DNA of 30,789 nucleotides, from positions 19,783 to 50,571 of IMG/VR virus record IMGVR_UViG_3300000256_000005; one strand, written 5' to 3'. The DNA comes from a virus. The position numbers and the translations under genes are program-made. Below are positions 5,861-13,385 of this stretch, piece after piece. Within the stretch, counting starts at the first letter, position 1. Each line of letters opens with the position of its first letter. The notes below the pieces were generated by a model. That model did not search any database. It was not told the DNA's origin and saw only the letters and a list, made by a program, of their open reading frames with translations.

Positions 5861-6214
5861 ATGGATTTAATATACTTCTTCCTTTTATTGATAAAACACG
5901 CCATTGTTGATGTTGGTATCCAAAGGCATCTAGGATGGATGGGCAAAGAACACTACTGGCGGAAACAACCACACTTACATTATGCTGGACATGGCATAGG
6001 AACAATGCTTGTGTTATTGCCAACTGGAATAGTGCCTGCTATAATAGCAGGAGTGCTTGATTGGTGGTGTCACTGGCAAATTGACTTTTCCAAGGCCAAG
6101 TTAAATAATGTCTTAAAAATTGACCATAGCTCTAACACTTATTGGTGGTTATTAACCATTGACCAACTGTTACATTACACTACGTATCTTGTTATAGTAG
6201 TGCTTTTTGTTTAA
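5861..6214 (+). CDS. multi-pass membrane protein, DUF3307-like, 117 aa
   Basis: Start at the ATG at 5861, set by the late promoter just upstream (a longer frame from 5762 lies over the divergent promoter). Three or four hydrophobic helices: about residues 1-18, 45-65 (HGIGTMLVLLPTGIVPAIIAG) and the C-terminal YTTYLVIVVLFV. The KHAIVDVGIQRHLGWMGKEHY...LHYAGHGIGT pattern recalls DUF3307-type phage membrane proteins. His-rich between helices. Located in the host inner membrane; function unknown. Confidence 0.7.
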   Translation: MDLIYFFLLLIKHAIVDVGIQRHLGWMGKEHYWRKQPHLHYAGHGIGTMLVLLPTGIVPAIIAGVLDWWCHWQIDFSKAKLNNVLKIDHSSNTYWWLLTIDQLLHYTTYLVIVVLFV

Positions 6215-6318
6215 ATATAATTAAGGGTTTGTTAACAGAGCACTAATTAATATCATATGATTAATTAAATAGTATATAGTAACTATTATCAGTATAATTC
6301 TGATGGAGGTATATATAC

Positions 6319-6834
6319 GTGAAACATGTACTAACTTTTTTATTAATTGCTTTCTGTCTTATTACGTATAATGTAGCTGTCTTTGCGGCAGATACTAACA
6401 CTGTGACAAGTAGCGGCACTGTCACGATTGATAAAACTCCACCAACTGCCAGTGCGCCAAGTATCGTTATTAATAACAATGACGTATGCAAAAGTGCATA
6501 CAGTGCTGGCGTTCAAACACAAATCTTAGGTATAGCTAGTGGTGTTACAGTTACAGATAAAAACTGCGAGCGGCTTAAACTCGCTAGAAGCCTTTATGGT
6601 ATGGGAATGAAAGTTGCGGCTGTTAGTACACTGTGTCAGGATGCTAGAGTGTTTGATGCAATGTTAATGGCTGGCACTCCCTGCCCATATAAAGGCAAGA
6701 TCGGTTCTAAAGCTCTTGAGGCATGGAACGAAAATCCAAATGATATACCATCAGGCTCACAACTATTAGAGTCTAAAAAAAAGAGCGTAACGGAGCAGAC
6801 GAACGACGACTGGATGAATCAAGAGACGGAATAA
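6319..6834 (+). CDS. secreted or virion-associated phage protein, 171 aa, with a -1 frameshift site near its end
   Basis: A GTG start at 6319 is supported by GGAGG at 6304-6308. Residues 1-24 are a signal peptide (cleavage near VFA/ADT). The mature part, DKTPPTASAPSIVINN then CERLKLARSLYGMGMKVAAVSTLCQDARVFDAML and AGTPCPYKGKIG, matches in style a protein common in T4-like phages (recalled). Four Cys suit an extracytoplasmic fold. In frame 0 it stops at 6834, but A_AAA_AAG at 6777-6783 would divert ribosomes into a 58-residue extension ending in a hydrophobic helix. First gene of the plus-strand block. Confidence 0.85.
   Translation: MKHVLTFLLIAFCLITYNVAVFAADTNTVTSSGTVTIDKTPPTASAPSIVINNNDVCKSAYSAGVQTQILGIASGVTVTDKNCERLKLARSLYGMGMKVAAVSTLCQDARVFDAMLMAGTPCPYKGKIGSKALEAWNENPNDIPSGSQLLESKKKSVTEQTNDDWMNQETE
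6777..6783 (+). other. candidate -1 ribosomal frameshift site, A_AAA_AAG
   Basis: In frame 0 the codons are TCT AAA AAA AAG, giving the classical slippery heptamer A AAA AAG known from dnaX and insertion sequences. A -1 slip continues at 6783 into a protein-like frame. A missing A in the run of eight would look the same. Confidence 0.55.
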
Positions 6835-6959
6835 AACAAGATGACTATGCTCATGAAGAACAAGACGATGACGAGGACGACATCTCAGGCTGGACTGTTT
6901 TGGGTGCGGCCGCTACTATTGGTGGTCTTTTTATCGGTATTCCCCCACTTATCCCTTAA
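6783..6959 (+). CDS. -1 frame extension of the 6319 gene, 58 residues
   Basis: After a -1 slip, translation runs ERNGADERRLDESRDGIKQ, an acidic stretch (HEEQDDDEDD), and then a hydrophobic helix GWTVLGAAATIGGLFIGIPP before TAA. The full product would be about 213 aa: signal peptide, periplasmic domain, C-terminal membrane anchor. It overlaps the first ~120 bases of the next gene, whose own frame encodes a signal peptide there, so both frames look coding. There is no separate start codon, so this is an extension, not a gene. Confidence 0.5.
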   Translation, partial: ERNGADERRLDESRDGIKQDDYAHEEQDDDEDDISGWTVLGAAATIGGLFIGIPPLIP

Positions 6960-8337
6960 CGCACAAGAAGCAGATCCAACAGAAGAAACAGAAACAACCA
7001 GCAATGTGCTATCCAATCCTGGTTTTGAATCCAATACAAATACTGGCAGTCCAACTAATTGGACAGTGGAGGACGGTCAAGTTTTTATATGTGATCGTTG
7101 CGGTCCATTTGGCGGTAATGCACTAACAACAGGCAACGAAGGAACGCATGGAGGTGGCACTGTTAGCCAAACTATAGATTTATTAGATCAAATGAGTCTA
7201 GATCAACTTAATCATGGAGTTGAAATTGACTACAGTAGTCAGGTACATAGTGATTTATCTAACGCAACCGTACCTTTATGTTCTGCTACCACTGGTGATT
7301 GTAAAGATAGTCTTAGCATAAACGTTACAATTAACGATTCAAATGGTAATCTATTACACCAATTTACTAACGAGTTTAATGATATAACTTTTACTGGATG
7401 GGACACCACCAGAACTACTTTTTCCTTTACAAATACTATACCAGAAAATACACACACAAGCGCATTATTAACACTAGAACTTTTTGGCAGTGACCTAGGA
7501 TTTTCAGGTAATTCTTTTGGAGGCCCAAGGTTTGATAATGTGCAACTTACACTGGAATTTGCTACAACAGCCGCTTTAGATGCTATTGCCGCGGCCGAGC
7601 TAGCCGCCCAACAGGCTGCTGATATAGCCACATCAGGTACATCTGATTCAATAAATACAACACCAGTGCAGGTAGAAGTAGTTGTTACTGATAACTCAGG
7701 TAGTGAACTAGTATCAGAAATAGTTGAAGTTGCCAGTGTATCAGCAGTAGTAGCACCTCCACAAGCACCAGCAGCACCAGTAGCGCCAGTAGTGGCTGCA
7801 CCAGCTGCAAGCTCACAAACACAAGAAGCTGTTGCAGATGTAGAAGCAGAAGTACAAGCAGAAGTAGCTGAAGCAACTACTGAACCAGAACCTCAAGAAA
7901 GTGCTAGCAATGAGAGTGAATCGGAATCTGAAAATACAGAAACAGCAGAAGTAGAAAAGGATGGTGGAAATGATAGGGATAGCAATAGTAAGAGCTCTGG
8001 AGATAAAAAGTCCAGTAAAAACAAAAAAAATAGCAAATCTAAAGGAAAGACTGCACTTAGTAAAGAAGAGCTTAAAAAAGAAATTAAACGTAAAATAGTA
8101 ACAAGAATTATTCAGAAACTAGGTAACGATGCTGCAAGCCAGGCTACTCAGTTAGCATTAATGAACATAATTGGCGCAGATATTACTAGTTTACAACCAA
8201 CCTTGATAGATGCCAGTACATGGTATACTAGCGATAGCATATATGCTAACCAACAACAAATAACAGATCCATTTGCAGGTGCTTATAATTCAGCACAGGA
8301 TAGTATCATGAATAACATGATTAACTCACAGTATTAG
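6841..8337 (+). CDS. secreted virion-type protein with N-terminal jelly-roll-like domain, 498 aa
   Basis: Residues about 23-42 (VRPLLLVVFLSVFPHLSLNA) form a signal peptide with cleavage near NA/QEA. Residues about 56-235 (NVLSNPGFESNTNTGSPTNW...GPRFDNVQLTLEF) look like a carbohydrate-binding, galactose-binding-like beta sandwich. A low-complexity Ala/Pro/Glu linker follows (about 237-360), then a Ser/Lys-rich basic stretch and a C-terminal domain ending AYNSAQDSIMNNMINSQY that recalls tail-associated proteins of marine T4-like phages. Probably a virion or surface-binding protein. The start is uncertain: ATGs at 6841, 6847, 6853 and 6868 all precede the signal peptide, and the region overlaps the -1 frame of the previous gene. 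Confidence 0.8.
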   Translation: MTMLMKNKTMTRTTSQAGLFWVRPLLLVVFLSVFPHLSLNAQEADPTEETETTSNVLSNPGFESNTNTGSPTNWTVEDGQVFICDRCGPFGGNALTTGNEGTHGGGTVSQTIDLLDQMSLDQLNHGVEIDYSSQVHSDLSNATVPLCSATTGDCKDSLSINVTINDSNGNLLHQFTNEFNDITFTGWDTTRTTFSFTNTIPENTHTSALLTLELFGSDLGFSGNSFGGPRFDNVQLTLEFATTAALDAIAAAELAAQQAADIATSGTSDSINTTPVQVEVVVTDNSGSELVSEIVEVASVSAVVAPPQAPAAPVAPVVAAPAASSQTQEAVADVEAEVQAEVAEATTEPEPQESASNESESESENTETAEVEKDGGNDRDSNSKSSGDKKSSKNKKNSKSKGKTALSKEELKKEIKRKIVTRIIQKLGNDAASQATQLALMNIIGADITSLQPTLIDASTWYTSDSIYANQQQITDPFAGAYNSAQDSIMNNMINSQY

Positions 8338-8345
8338 GAAATACA

Positions 8346-8951
8346 ATGGCTGAAGAAATTAAAACAGATGAAATTAAAACAGAAGTAGAGTTTGCCGGTG
8401 TTAAGTTTCGAGGTGGTAAAATATTTGTAATAATTACCGCACTTAGCACACTAGTAGGCGGTCTCTATGGAGGTTTCGAAGTGTATAAAGATTACATGGA
8501 TATGAAAAAGAAAATAGAGAGTTATACTGCGCCAGACTTGTCAGGATTTGATAAAAAACTTGCGGTGCTAAAAGAAGAAATGCTTAGCCTTAAGACCGAG
8601 GTACAAGCCAAAGAAGAACTAATTCAGGATGCTAGGGACTATACAAAAGAAATAAAAACAGATCTTAAAGATGAGCTCCACACAATGTCTAAGCAGGTAG
8701 ATGGCATAGAGAAACGTGGAAAGAATGCGTTCCGTATGGTAAGAGATAGCATAGAAACAAATGATACCAAAGTTCGTAAGTTAGTAACAGATAGTGGTGA
8801 CCGTTTTGATAAACGTAGAGAACAACTGCGGACTGATATGGATAATTTAGAAGACCGGTTAAAGAAAGCACAGAAAGAATTAGAGGATCGAGTAAGTAAG
8901 CAAATCACAAAAGCATTAAACAATCCTCTTAATGCAATGAGCGGAAAATAA
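8346..8951 (+). CDS. membrane-anchored coiled-coil protein, 201 aa
   Basis: Begins 8 bp after the previous stop. Residues 1-25 are charged (MAEEIKTDEIKTEVEFAG), about 27-46 are one transmembrane helix (IFVIITALSTLVGGLYGGF), and the remainder is almost entirely a charged coiled coil (KKLAVLKEEMLSLKTEV, RLKKAQKELEDRVSKQ). Topology N-in with a long extracytoplasmic or cytoplasmic rod. Last gene of the plus block; may partner with the preceding secreted proteins. Function unknown. Confidence 0.8.
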   Translation: MAEEIKTDEIKTEVEFAGVKFRGGKIFVIITALSTLVGGLYGGFEVYKDYMDMKKKIESYTAPDLSGFDKKLAVLKEEMLSLKTEVQAKEELIQDARDYTKEIKTDLKDELHTMSKQVDGIEKRGKNAFRMVRDSIETNDTKVRKLVTDSGDRFDKRREQLRTDMDNLEDRLKKAQKELEDRVSKQITKALNNPLNAMSGK

Positions 8952-8980
8952 TTATAAATCTAGCACCATTGTAATCTCTC

Positions 8981-9029
8981 GTAGCTCTGCTACTAGGCGC
9001 AAACGTTTAAGTTTTAAAACTTAAACGTT
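8981..9029. terminator. hairpin plus perfect 28-bp palindrome between convergent genes
   Basis: GTAGC-TCT-GCTAC at 8981-8993 is followed by a perfect 28-bp palindrome at 9002-9029, with arms AACGTTTAAGTTTT and AAAACTTAAACGTT. It lies between the plus-strand gene ending at 8951 and the minus-strand gene ending at 9048, so a bidirectional terminator is the simplest role; a protein-binding site is the alternative. Confidence 0.55.
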
Positions 9030-9047
9030 ATGCCCTACATTACAACT

Positions 9048-9107
9048 TTATTTCTTAGGAGCTTTTCCGTTTAAGTAGTCAGCTTCTTCATCAGTATAAG
9101 GCCACAT
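9048..9107 (-). CDS. tiny protein MWPYTDEEADYLNGKAPKK, 19 aa
   Basis: A 19-residue frame whose ATG overlaps the TAA of the upstream gene (TAATG) and which is preceded by AAGGAAAGG. Very short MWPYT-D/E-E-type proteins recur in marine T4-like phages (from memory), which is the main reason to call it. Amphipathic, acidic then basic. Function unknown. Confidence 0.55.
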   Translation of the reverse strand: MWPYTDEEADYLNGKAPKK

Positions 9108-9235
9108 TATCTTGTAACCTTTCCTTTAGAATGAATATCGTATTGAGCTAGATATGAATGCCTGTGAAGCTCTCTTTGCGCTCGGGCTCTTCCTGCCTCT
9201 TCGCACATTTCAATTATTTTTTGGAAAAAAGACAT
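9107..9235 (-). CDS. small basic helical protein, 42 aa
   Basis: MSFFQKIIEMCEEAGRARAQRELHRHSYLAQ... is a single amphipathic helix rich in Arg and His, reminiscent of DUF1127-like mini-proteins. GGGAG lies 8 bp before the ATG, and the start overlaps the previous stop (TAATG). Middle gene of a three-gene chain. Confidence 0.6.
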   Translation of the reverse strand: MSFFQKIIEMCEEAGRARAQRELHRHSYLAQYDIHSKGKVTR

Positions 9236-9393
9236 TATCTTTCTCCCTGATCGAGTTTAAATTGGCGGTAAAGTCTTTCACCTTCAATTTGCCCAAACTC
9301 AGTTACGTAATAGGTATGCAATCCTGTCGTATCGCCAGTGCCATTTAATTTCAGAGTTCGAGTGTCTACTAATGCTTTAAAGAAGTTTAACAT
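9235..9393 (-). CDS. small hypothetical protein, 52 aa
   Basis: MLNFFKALVDTRTLKLNGTG... is followed by a beta-like segment, HTYYVTEFGQIEGERLYRQFKL. AAGGAAC precedes the ATG. It opens the chain of three tiny genes joined by TAATG overlaps (9393 to 9048). Function unknown. Confidence 0.6.
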   Translation of the reverse strand: MLNFFKALVDTRTLKLNGTGDTTGLHTYYVTEFGQIEGERLYRQFKLDQGER

Positions 9394-9436
9394 TATGTTG
9401 TTCCTTGTATGTGTATATGTGTTATTGTATAATATT

Positions 9437-9466
9437 ATTATACACTGCTATTTACCGACCTAGCAA
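9437..9466 (-). promoter_or_regulatory. weak sigma70-like promoter within a palindromic AT stretch
   Basis: TATAAT at 9437-9442 lies in the near-palindrome TGTATAATATTATTATACA; an imperfect TTGCTA at 9461-9466 gives an 18-bp spacer. It would serve the three tiny genes downstream. Between it and the stop at 9520 a CGCATA...TATGCG inverted repeat could end the transcript of the next gene. Confidence 0.4.
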
Positions 9467-9519
9467 TCAAAAGTCGGGCGCATAGATTCTATGTCAGATA
9501 TGCGTTAACTGCATACGTA

Positions 9520-10593
9520 CTACATTTTTGCTTTATTTAAGGTAAGTTGTGCCCATTGTTCGCGGCCGGCACCTGCCTGTGTGGGAATAATACTAATACT
9601 TGGCGCATTAGACTGCCCACTGGTTCTAAATTGTATTAACGAATTAGCATCTTTTATCATTGCTGTTTTCATACTTGGTATGCTAATAAGGGACAATGCA
9701 TCGAAATCATCACGGTTTTTATACCATTCAAAGTTTTGCGTCATGTATGTTTGTTCAATCTTGGCAACGTCATCACTGTTTGCTATAACGTCTGCTACTG
9801 GGCCTGTATACTGCTCTAAGTCCATTCCCAGCAATTCGTTCATTAAATCTTTTCTTATTTGTCTGTTATTTTGATCACTAATAGGTAAGTCATTGTTTAA
9901 TGCTTTAATAAACGGTCCGAGTCCGATACTGCCGCCTTTGCTGTTAATATGATTGGCAATAGTGGGAATAACCTCTGCATACTTCTGAACAATCTGAGTT
10001 TTAGCTTTTTGTGATCCGCCACCATAGCCAATTCTACCACCTGCTGGACCCAATGCTGCTTTAAGTTCTACTTTACCAAGCCCGACAACTTCTAAGTCTC
10101 CTTCACCATCTGCTAGTTTAATTTGATTACTTAAACAAGCAAGAGCAAACTCACAAGGTCCTTTTTGCTTAACACCTACACCGTATCTAGATAATGCAAT
10201 AAAGGCGTTGAGTGCTACAGGATCTCCACCAAACACGTTGCCTAATGTGTTTAAAGGCTTTGATAATTGGCCGATATCTACTACACCGCCCTGCTCTAAT
10301 TTTCCTAGGAAGTTACTTAAATTTTTATAATCGCTATCTAAACCAGCAAGAATTTTTGTAATATCTTTTCTAACTTTATCTAGCTCTTTTTCACCTAGAT
10401 TTTCATCTGCGGTTGGAGTCATTAGAGCATTAGTAATATTACTGCCGATTGTGCCGCTGTTAAGTATCTTGTAGATCCTGTCCAACAACGCTGCATCTTG
10501 TTCGTTCTCTGCGCTTAGACCAGAAACTCTAGCAATAATATTTTGCTTTTCTGCCTCTAGGTCTTGATATTCGAATAAATCACGTAATAGCAT
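9520..10593 (-). CDS. phage protein with capsid-targeting-like N-terminus, 357 aa
   Basis: Start at 10593 (MLLRDLFEYQDLEAEKQ). The first residues resemble the T4 capsid-targeting sequence (MKTYQEFIAEA in internal protein III), hydrophobic/acidic and then Glu. The body is helical and Gly-rich in the middle (GKVELKAALGPAGGRIGYGGGSQ), with a single Cys pair (CEFALACL). An AATAAATA late-type motif lies five bases upstream and no Shine-Dalgarno is seen. I infer an internal virion protein; the family is unknown to me. Confidence 0.75.
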   Translation of the reverse strand: MLLRDLFEYQDLEAEKQNIIARVSGLSAENEQDAALLDRIYKILNSGTIGSNITNALMTPTADENLGEKELDKVRKDITKILAGLDSDYKNLSNFLGKLEQGGVVDIGQLSKPLNTLGNVFGGDPVALNAFIALSRYGVGVKQKGPCEFALACLSNQIKLADGEGDLEVVGLGKVELKAALGPAGGRIGYGGGSQKAKTQIVQKYAEVIPTIANHINSKGGSIGLGPFIKALNNDLPISDQNNRQIRKDLMNELLGMDLEQYTGPVADVIANSDDVAKIEQTYMTQNFEWYKNRDDFDALSLISIPSMKTAMIKDANSLIQFRTSGQSNAPSISIIPTQAGAGREQWAQLTLNKAKM

Positions 10594-10597
10594 ACAG

Positions 10598-11344
10598 TTA
10601 TTTATTTAAAATAAACCAGTTATGTAGTTCGTAATAATGCATGCCATCACGCTTGGTACACTTTACTGGGTCGCCTTTGATATCCAAAGCATACTGGATA
10701 AGATCTTGCCAAATCATCCTATACGGGCTATCGATGTCTGTTTCAATAAGATAAAGTCTATCGTCTTCGTCATGAAACCAGTTGCATGTAAATTCACTTT
10801 TTCTATACCCAGTATATCTATGACTCTTCTTAGTATGGCAACCAATATAGGTAAGAGTGCGATTTACATCTCTTTCGCTGGTTGTATCAATCCATGGATC
10901 ATTATTGTAGTTTTCTTTAAGTTCGTCTAAGAATTGATCTTCAATGAATAGTCTGGGGAGACTCATTATCATACCCGTTTCATCATCACCAAAATTATCG
11001 TTATTTCTTGTAAGCATTTTTAATAGTTCTCGTCTATACTGACTAAGATATTCTCCAGCTAGCTGAATCATTAAAAACTTTTTACTAAAGTAGTCTCTGA
11101 TCTGACCAGCTTTTTTTACATCTCGTTTACGTACCATAGGAGCAACTTGCTGAAACTCTGATCTGTCACCAGTGGTGGAACGGGCAGCTAATTTGGTTCG
11201 CCATTCTGGTCTGTCATACATGTGTACTGCACAAGCTATTGGATCTGCTTGTACTGAATGAAAGCGTTGTTTCTCTTTTTTATAGTTAACAATGCTTGCC
11301 ACTGCCTGTAATCTGCGTTCATGTAATACTTTATTAAATACCAT
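10598..11344 (-). CDS. hypothetical phage protein, 248 aa
   Basis: Starts [20 protein letters not shown], the ATG overlapping the TAA of guaC (TAATG), so it is coupled to it. Basic N-terminus, then FIEDQFLDELKENYNNDPW and a C-terminal Trp/His-rich region (YTGYRKSEFTCNWFHDEDDRLYLIETD). No motif recognised. Co-expression with GMP reductase may be only positional. Confidence 0.75.
   Translation of the reverse strand: MVFNKVLHERRLQAVASIVNYKKEKQRFHSVQADPIACAVHMYDRPEWRTKLAARSTTGDRSEFQQVAPMVRKRDVKKAGQIRDYFSKKFLMIQLAGEYLSQYRRELLKMLTRNNDNFGDDETGMIMSLPRLFIEDQFLDELKENYNNDPWIDTTSERDVNRTLTYIGCHTKKSHRYTGYRKSEFTCNWFHDEDDRLYLIETDIDSPYRMIWQDLIQYALDIKGDPVKCTKRDGMHYYELHNWFILNK
10599..10606 (-). promoter_or_regulatory. 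late-promoter-like AATAAATA
   Basis: One mismatch from TATAAATA, five bases before the ATG at 10593, same spacing as at 5861 and 22030. It overlaps the stop of the upstream gene. Confidence 0.5.
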
Positions 11345-12456
11345 TATTCATATACTCTATTATGTGTGTCAGCACAACGAATAAATGTTGTGCATTTTGA
11401 TAAATCTTTTAAGCGACGAGCACCAACGTAAGTGCAAGCACTACGTATACCACCAAGCAAGTCCATAATAGTTTCTTCCACTGGTCCGCGGTAAGGTATA
11501 AGAACTTCTCGCCCTTCACTGCTGCGATACTCCTTTAATCCACCGCTATGTTTGTCATTTGCGGCTTTTGAGCTCATTCCATAAAACTGTACAAAATGTT
11601 TTTCTTGAATAATAGGCTTATAGTAATCCTTTGTTGGTATGTCTCCACCAAAGCCATCATCATGCATATGCTGGACTTCGTTACTTTGGTAATATCGTGT
11701 AATAACATCACCGCCGCCTTCATCGTGTCCTGCTAACATTCCACCAAGCATTACAAAATCAGCGCCGCCGGCAAAAGCCTTTGCAACGTCTCCAGGACTA
11801 GTGCAGCCACCATCAGCAATAATATGTCCACCTAAGCCATGAGCAGCATCAGCGCATTCAATAACTGCCGAAAGTTGAGGATAACCAACACCTGTTTTAA
11901 TGCGAGTAGTGCAAACACTACCAGGGCCGATACCAACTTTAACAACATCTGCCCCTTTTAAAATTAACTCTTCTGTAACATCGCCTGTTACAACATTGCC
12001 AGCAATAATAGTTTTGTTAGGAAATTCGTCTCTAAAGTTTCCAACAAAATTTAAAAATCTTTCGCTATATCCATTAGCAACATCAATACATACGTACTTA
12101 ATGTGAGACCCAACGTTTACTGCACGAAATTTAGCTAAATCATTATCTGTGATTCCCATACTATATGCAGCATGCCAACTGGGTGCCTCATTAAAATGTT
12201 CAACTAGTGTAGCTATATTAAAGTGTTTAGTTAGAGCCGTTAGCATGCCATGTGTTGAAAGTACACCATTCATTTCACGAGTGCCAACACCGTCCATGTT
12301 AGCGGCAATGATTGGAATACCAGTGTATTCAGCACCGCTATTCCTAAAATGGTATGTTCTTAAAAGGTCTACGTTTTTTCTACTACCCAAAGTGCTTCTC
12401 TTTGGCCGTAATAGTACATTAGAATAATCTAATTTTAATTGATTTTCTATTCTCAT
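11344..12456 (-). CDS. guaC: GMP reductase, 370 aa
   Basis: Converts GMP to IMP and ammonia with NADPH, letting guanine nucleotides re-enter the purine pool; cytoplasmic (beta/alpha)8 barrel. The active-site loop [20 protein letters not shown] (about 176-194) has catalytic Cys182; [10 protein letters not shown] and [14 protein letters not shown] with [15 protein letters not shown] follow as in E. coli GuaC. The Thr-Arg after the Cys and [12 protein letters not shown] favour GuaC over IMP dehydrogenase, and no CBS domains are present. About 20 residues longer than typical. The promoter at 12466-12494 makes it an early gene, in keeping with nucleotide remodelling for phage DNA synthesis. Confidence 0.88.
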   Translation of the reverse strand: MRIENQLKLDYSNVLLRPKRSTLGSRKNVDLLRTYHFRNSGAEYTGIPIIAANMDGVGTREMNGVLSTHGMLTALTKHFNIATLVEHFNEAPSWHAAYSMGITDNDLAKFRAVNVGSHIKYVCIDVANGYSERFLNFVGNFRDEFPNKTIIAGNVVTGDVTEELILKGADVVKVGIGPGSVCTTRIKTGVGYPQLSAVIECADAAHGLGGHIIADGGCTSPGDVAKAFAGGADFVMLGGMLAGHDEGGGDVITRYYQSNEVQHMHDDGFGGDIPTKDYYKPIIQEKHFVQFYGMSSKAANDKHSGGLKEYRSSEGREVLIPYRGPVEETIMDLLGGIRSACTYVGARRLKDLSKCTTFIRCADTHNRVYE

Positions 12457-12465
12457 GGTATAACT

Positions 12466-12494
12466 ATTATAGAATAGTATAAAAGATAAGTCAA
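12466..12494 (-). promoter_or_regulatory. sigma70 early promoter for guaC
   Basis: TTGACT at 12489-12494, 17-bp spacer, consensus TATAAT at 12466-12471, start codon at 12456. The leader begins almost at the ATG. Confidence 0.75.
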
Positions 12495-12495
12495 C

Positions 12496-12801
12496 TTATT
12501 CTTGTTCTAATTTAACCTCTAGAGGAAAACCATTATGTCTTGCACTTACTAGAACTTCTACACCTTTTTGTTCTGCAAGTTCAAATGGAAGCACTGCAAC
12601 AATACCAGCACCTTGATCACTAATCTCTATACTTTTCTTTTGTGCTTTGCCTGGATCGTAATCAAAGACTCTAACTAAACTTTCACTCACAAATTCAAAT
12701 GTAGTTACCTCATCATTTACATAGATAACTTTATAATCCTTGGGCGGCTCAATATCTAGTATGGGACGAATTCTCTCTTTTGTGTCAGTTTGCTCAGACA
12801 T
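12496..12801 (-). CDS. clpS: ClpS-like adaptor of the ClpAP protease, 101 aa
   Basis: Host ClpS binds the ClpA N-domain, delivers N-degron substrates and blocks degradation of SsrA-tagged proteins. From PPKDYKVIYVNDE to the end the sequence aligns without gaps by eye to E. coli ClpS (VNDD-T-MEFV, A-ETK, HPL). Differences at pocket positions: the second Asp is Glu31, the gate Met is Phe35, and the His that contacts the N-terminal amine is Ser61. The AEQK region that faces ClpA looks kept. GGAG lies upstream of the ATG. Suggests a modified adaptor or ClpA-blocking protein. Confidence 0.82.
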   Translation of the reverse strand: MSEQTDTKERIRPILDIEPPKDYKVIYVNDEVTTFEFVSESLVRVFDYDPGKAQKKSIEISDQGAGIVAVLPFELAEQKGVEVLVSARHNGFPLEVKLEQE

Positions 12802-12825
12802 TATACTTCTCCGGTTGTTTAGTTA

Positions 12826-12849
12826 GTGGGGGAGATTACTCTCCCCCAC
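12826..12849. terminator. strong GC hairpin between hsp20 and clpS
   Basis: A perfect 10-bp stem GTGGGGGAGA/TCTCCCCCAC with loop TTAC lies between the hsp20 stop (12856) and the clpS start (12801). No T-run follows on the minus strand, so it may attenuate, mark an RNA processing point, or stabilise the hsp20 mRNA end. Confidence 0.55.
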
Positions 12850-12855
12850 AATTAT

Positions 12856-13302
12856 TTACACGAATGTAACAGGGATATTTCTGGGCTTTAATTCCTCTGG
12901 AACTTCACGTACCAGCTGAACGCTGAGAATACCATTTTCAACGTCTGCAGACTTTACATAAACATGCTCTGCTAGATTAAATGTGCGTGAAAAACGTCTG
13001 CCAGCGATGCCTTTATGTAGGTATTCAGGCTCAGTGTCTTTAACATCTTTGGCTAGTTTTTCAATGTTAGCCTCAATTGTAAGTACACCTTCGTGTGTAT
13101 TCACACAAAGGCCTTCTTTGGGAATACCTGCTACTGCTACTTCGATAGTAAAAGTATCATCGTCTTGTTTGATAACGTTGTATGGGGGATATCCCTGATC
13201 ACTAACAGTATGTTGTGCAAGCATACGATCCATTATACGATCGATGCCAATGAAATTACGTGATAGTGTGGGGATGTCAAGTGTAGTTAATGTTGTGTTC
13301 AT
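12856..13302 (-). CDS. hsp20: small heat-shock protein, Hsp20/alpha-crystallin family, 148 aa
   Basis: ATP-independent holdase chaperone that keeps unfolding proteins soluble. Residues about 35-140 are the alpha-crystallin domain (YPPYNVIKQDDDTFTIEVAVAGIPKEG, EGVLTIEANIEKL, GIAGRRFSRTFNLAEHVYVKSADVENGILSVQL), with the diagnostic A-x-x-x-N/D-G-x-L element as ADVENGILSV. The N-terminus (FIGIDRIMDRML) matches the IbpA-type start. An AAAAAGGAG ribosome site and a late-type motif GATAAATA (13372-13379) lie upstream. Hsp20 genes are common in marine T4-like phages and often linked to virion assembly. Confidence 0.92.
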   Translation of the reverse strand: MNTTLTTLDIPTLSRNFIGIDRIMDRMLAQHTVSDQGYPPYNVIKQDDDTFTIEVAVAGIPKEGLCVNTHEGVLTIEANIEKLAKDVKDTEPEYLHKGIAGRRFSRTFNLAEHVYVKSADVENGILSVQLVREVPEELKPRNIPVTFV

Positions 13303-13371
13303 TGCTATATCTCCTTTTTAAAAGCAAGATTACTATTTTATGAAAGCCCAGCTAACTGGCGCCTTCTACCC

Positions 13372-13379
13372 TATTTATC
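13372..13379 (-). promoter_or_regulatory. late-promoter-like GATAAATA for hsp20
   Basis: One mismatch from TATAAATA, about 70 bp upstream of the hsp20 ATG, within the 83-bp gap after the bS21 gene. Confidence 0.5.
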
Positions 13380-13385
13380 ACCTAA

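Noticed and set aside
7685-7876. Leu-rich minus-strand frame opposite the secreted protein
   Set aside because: Shadow of the Ala/Pro/Glu linker; the Leu/Gln repeat comes from GCA/CCA codons read backwards.
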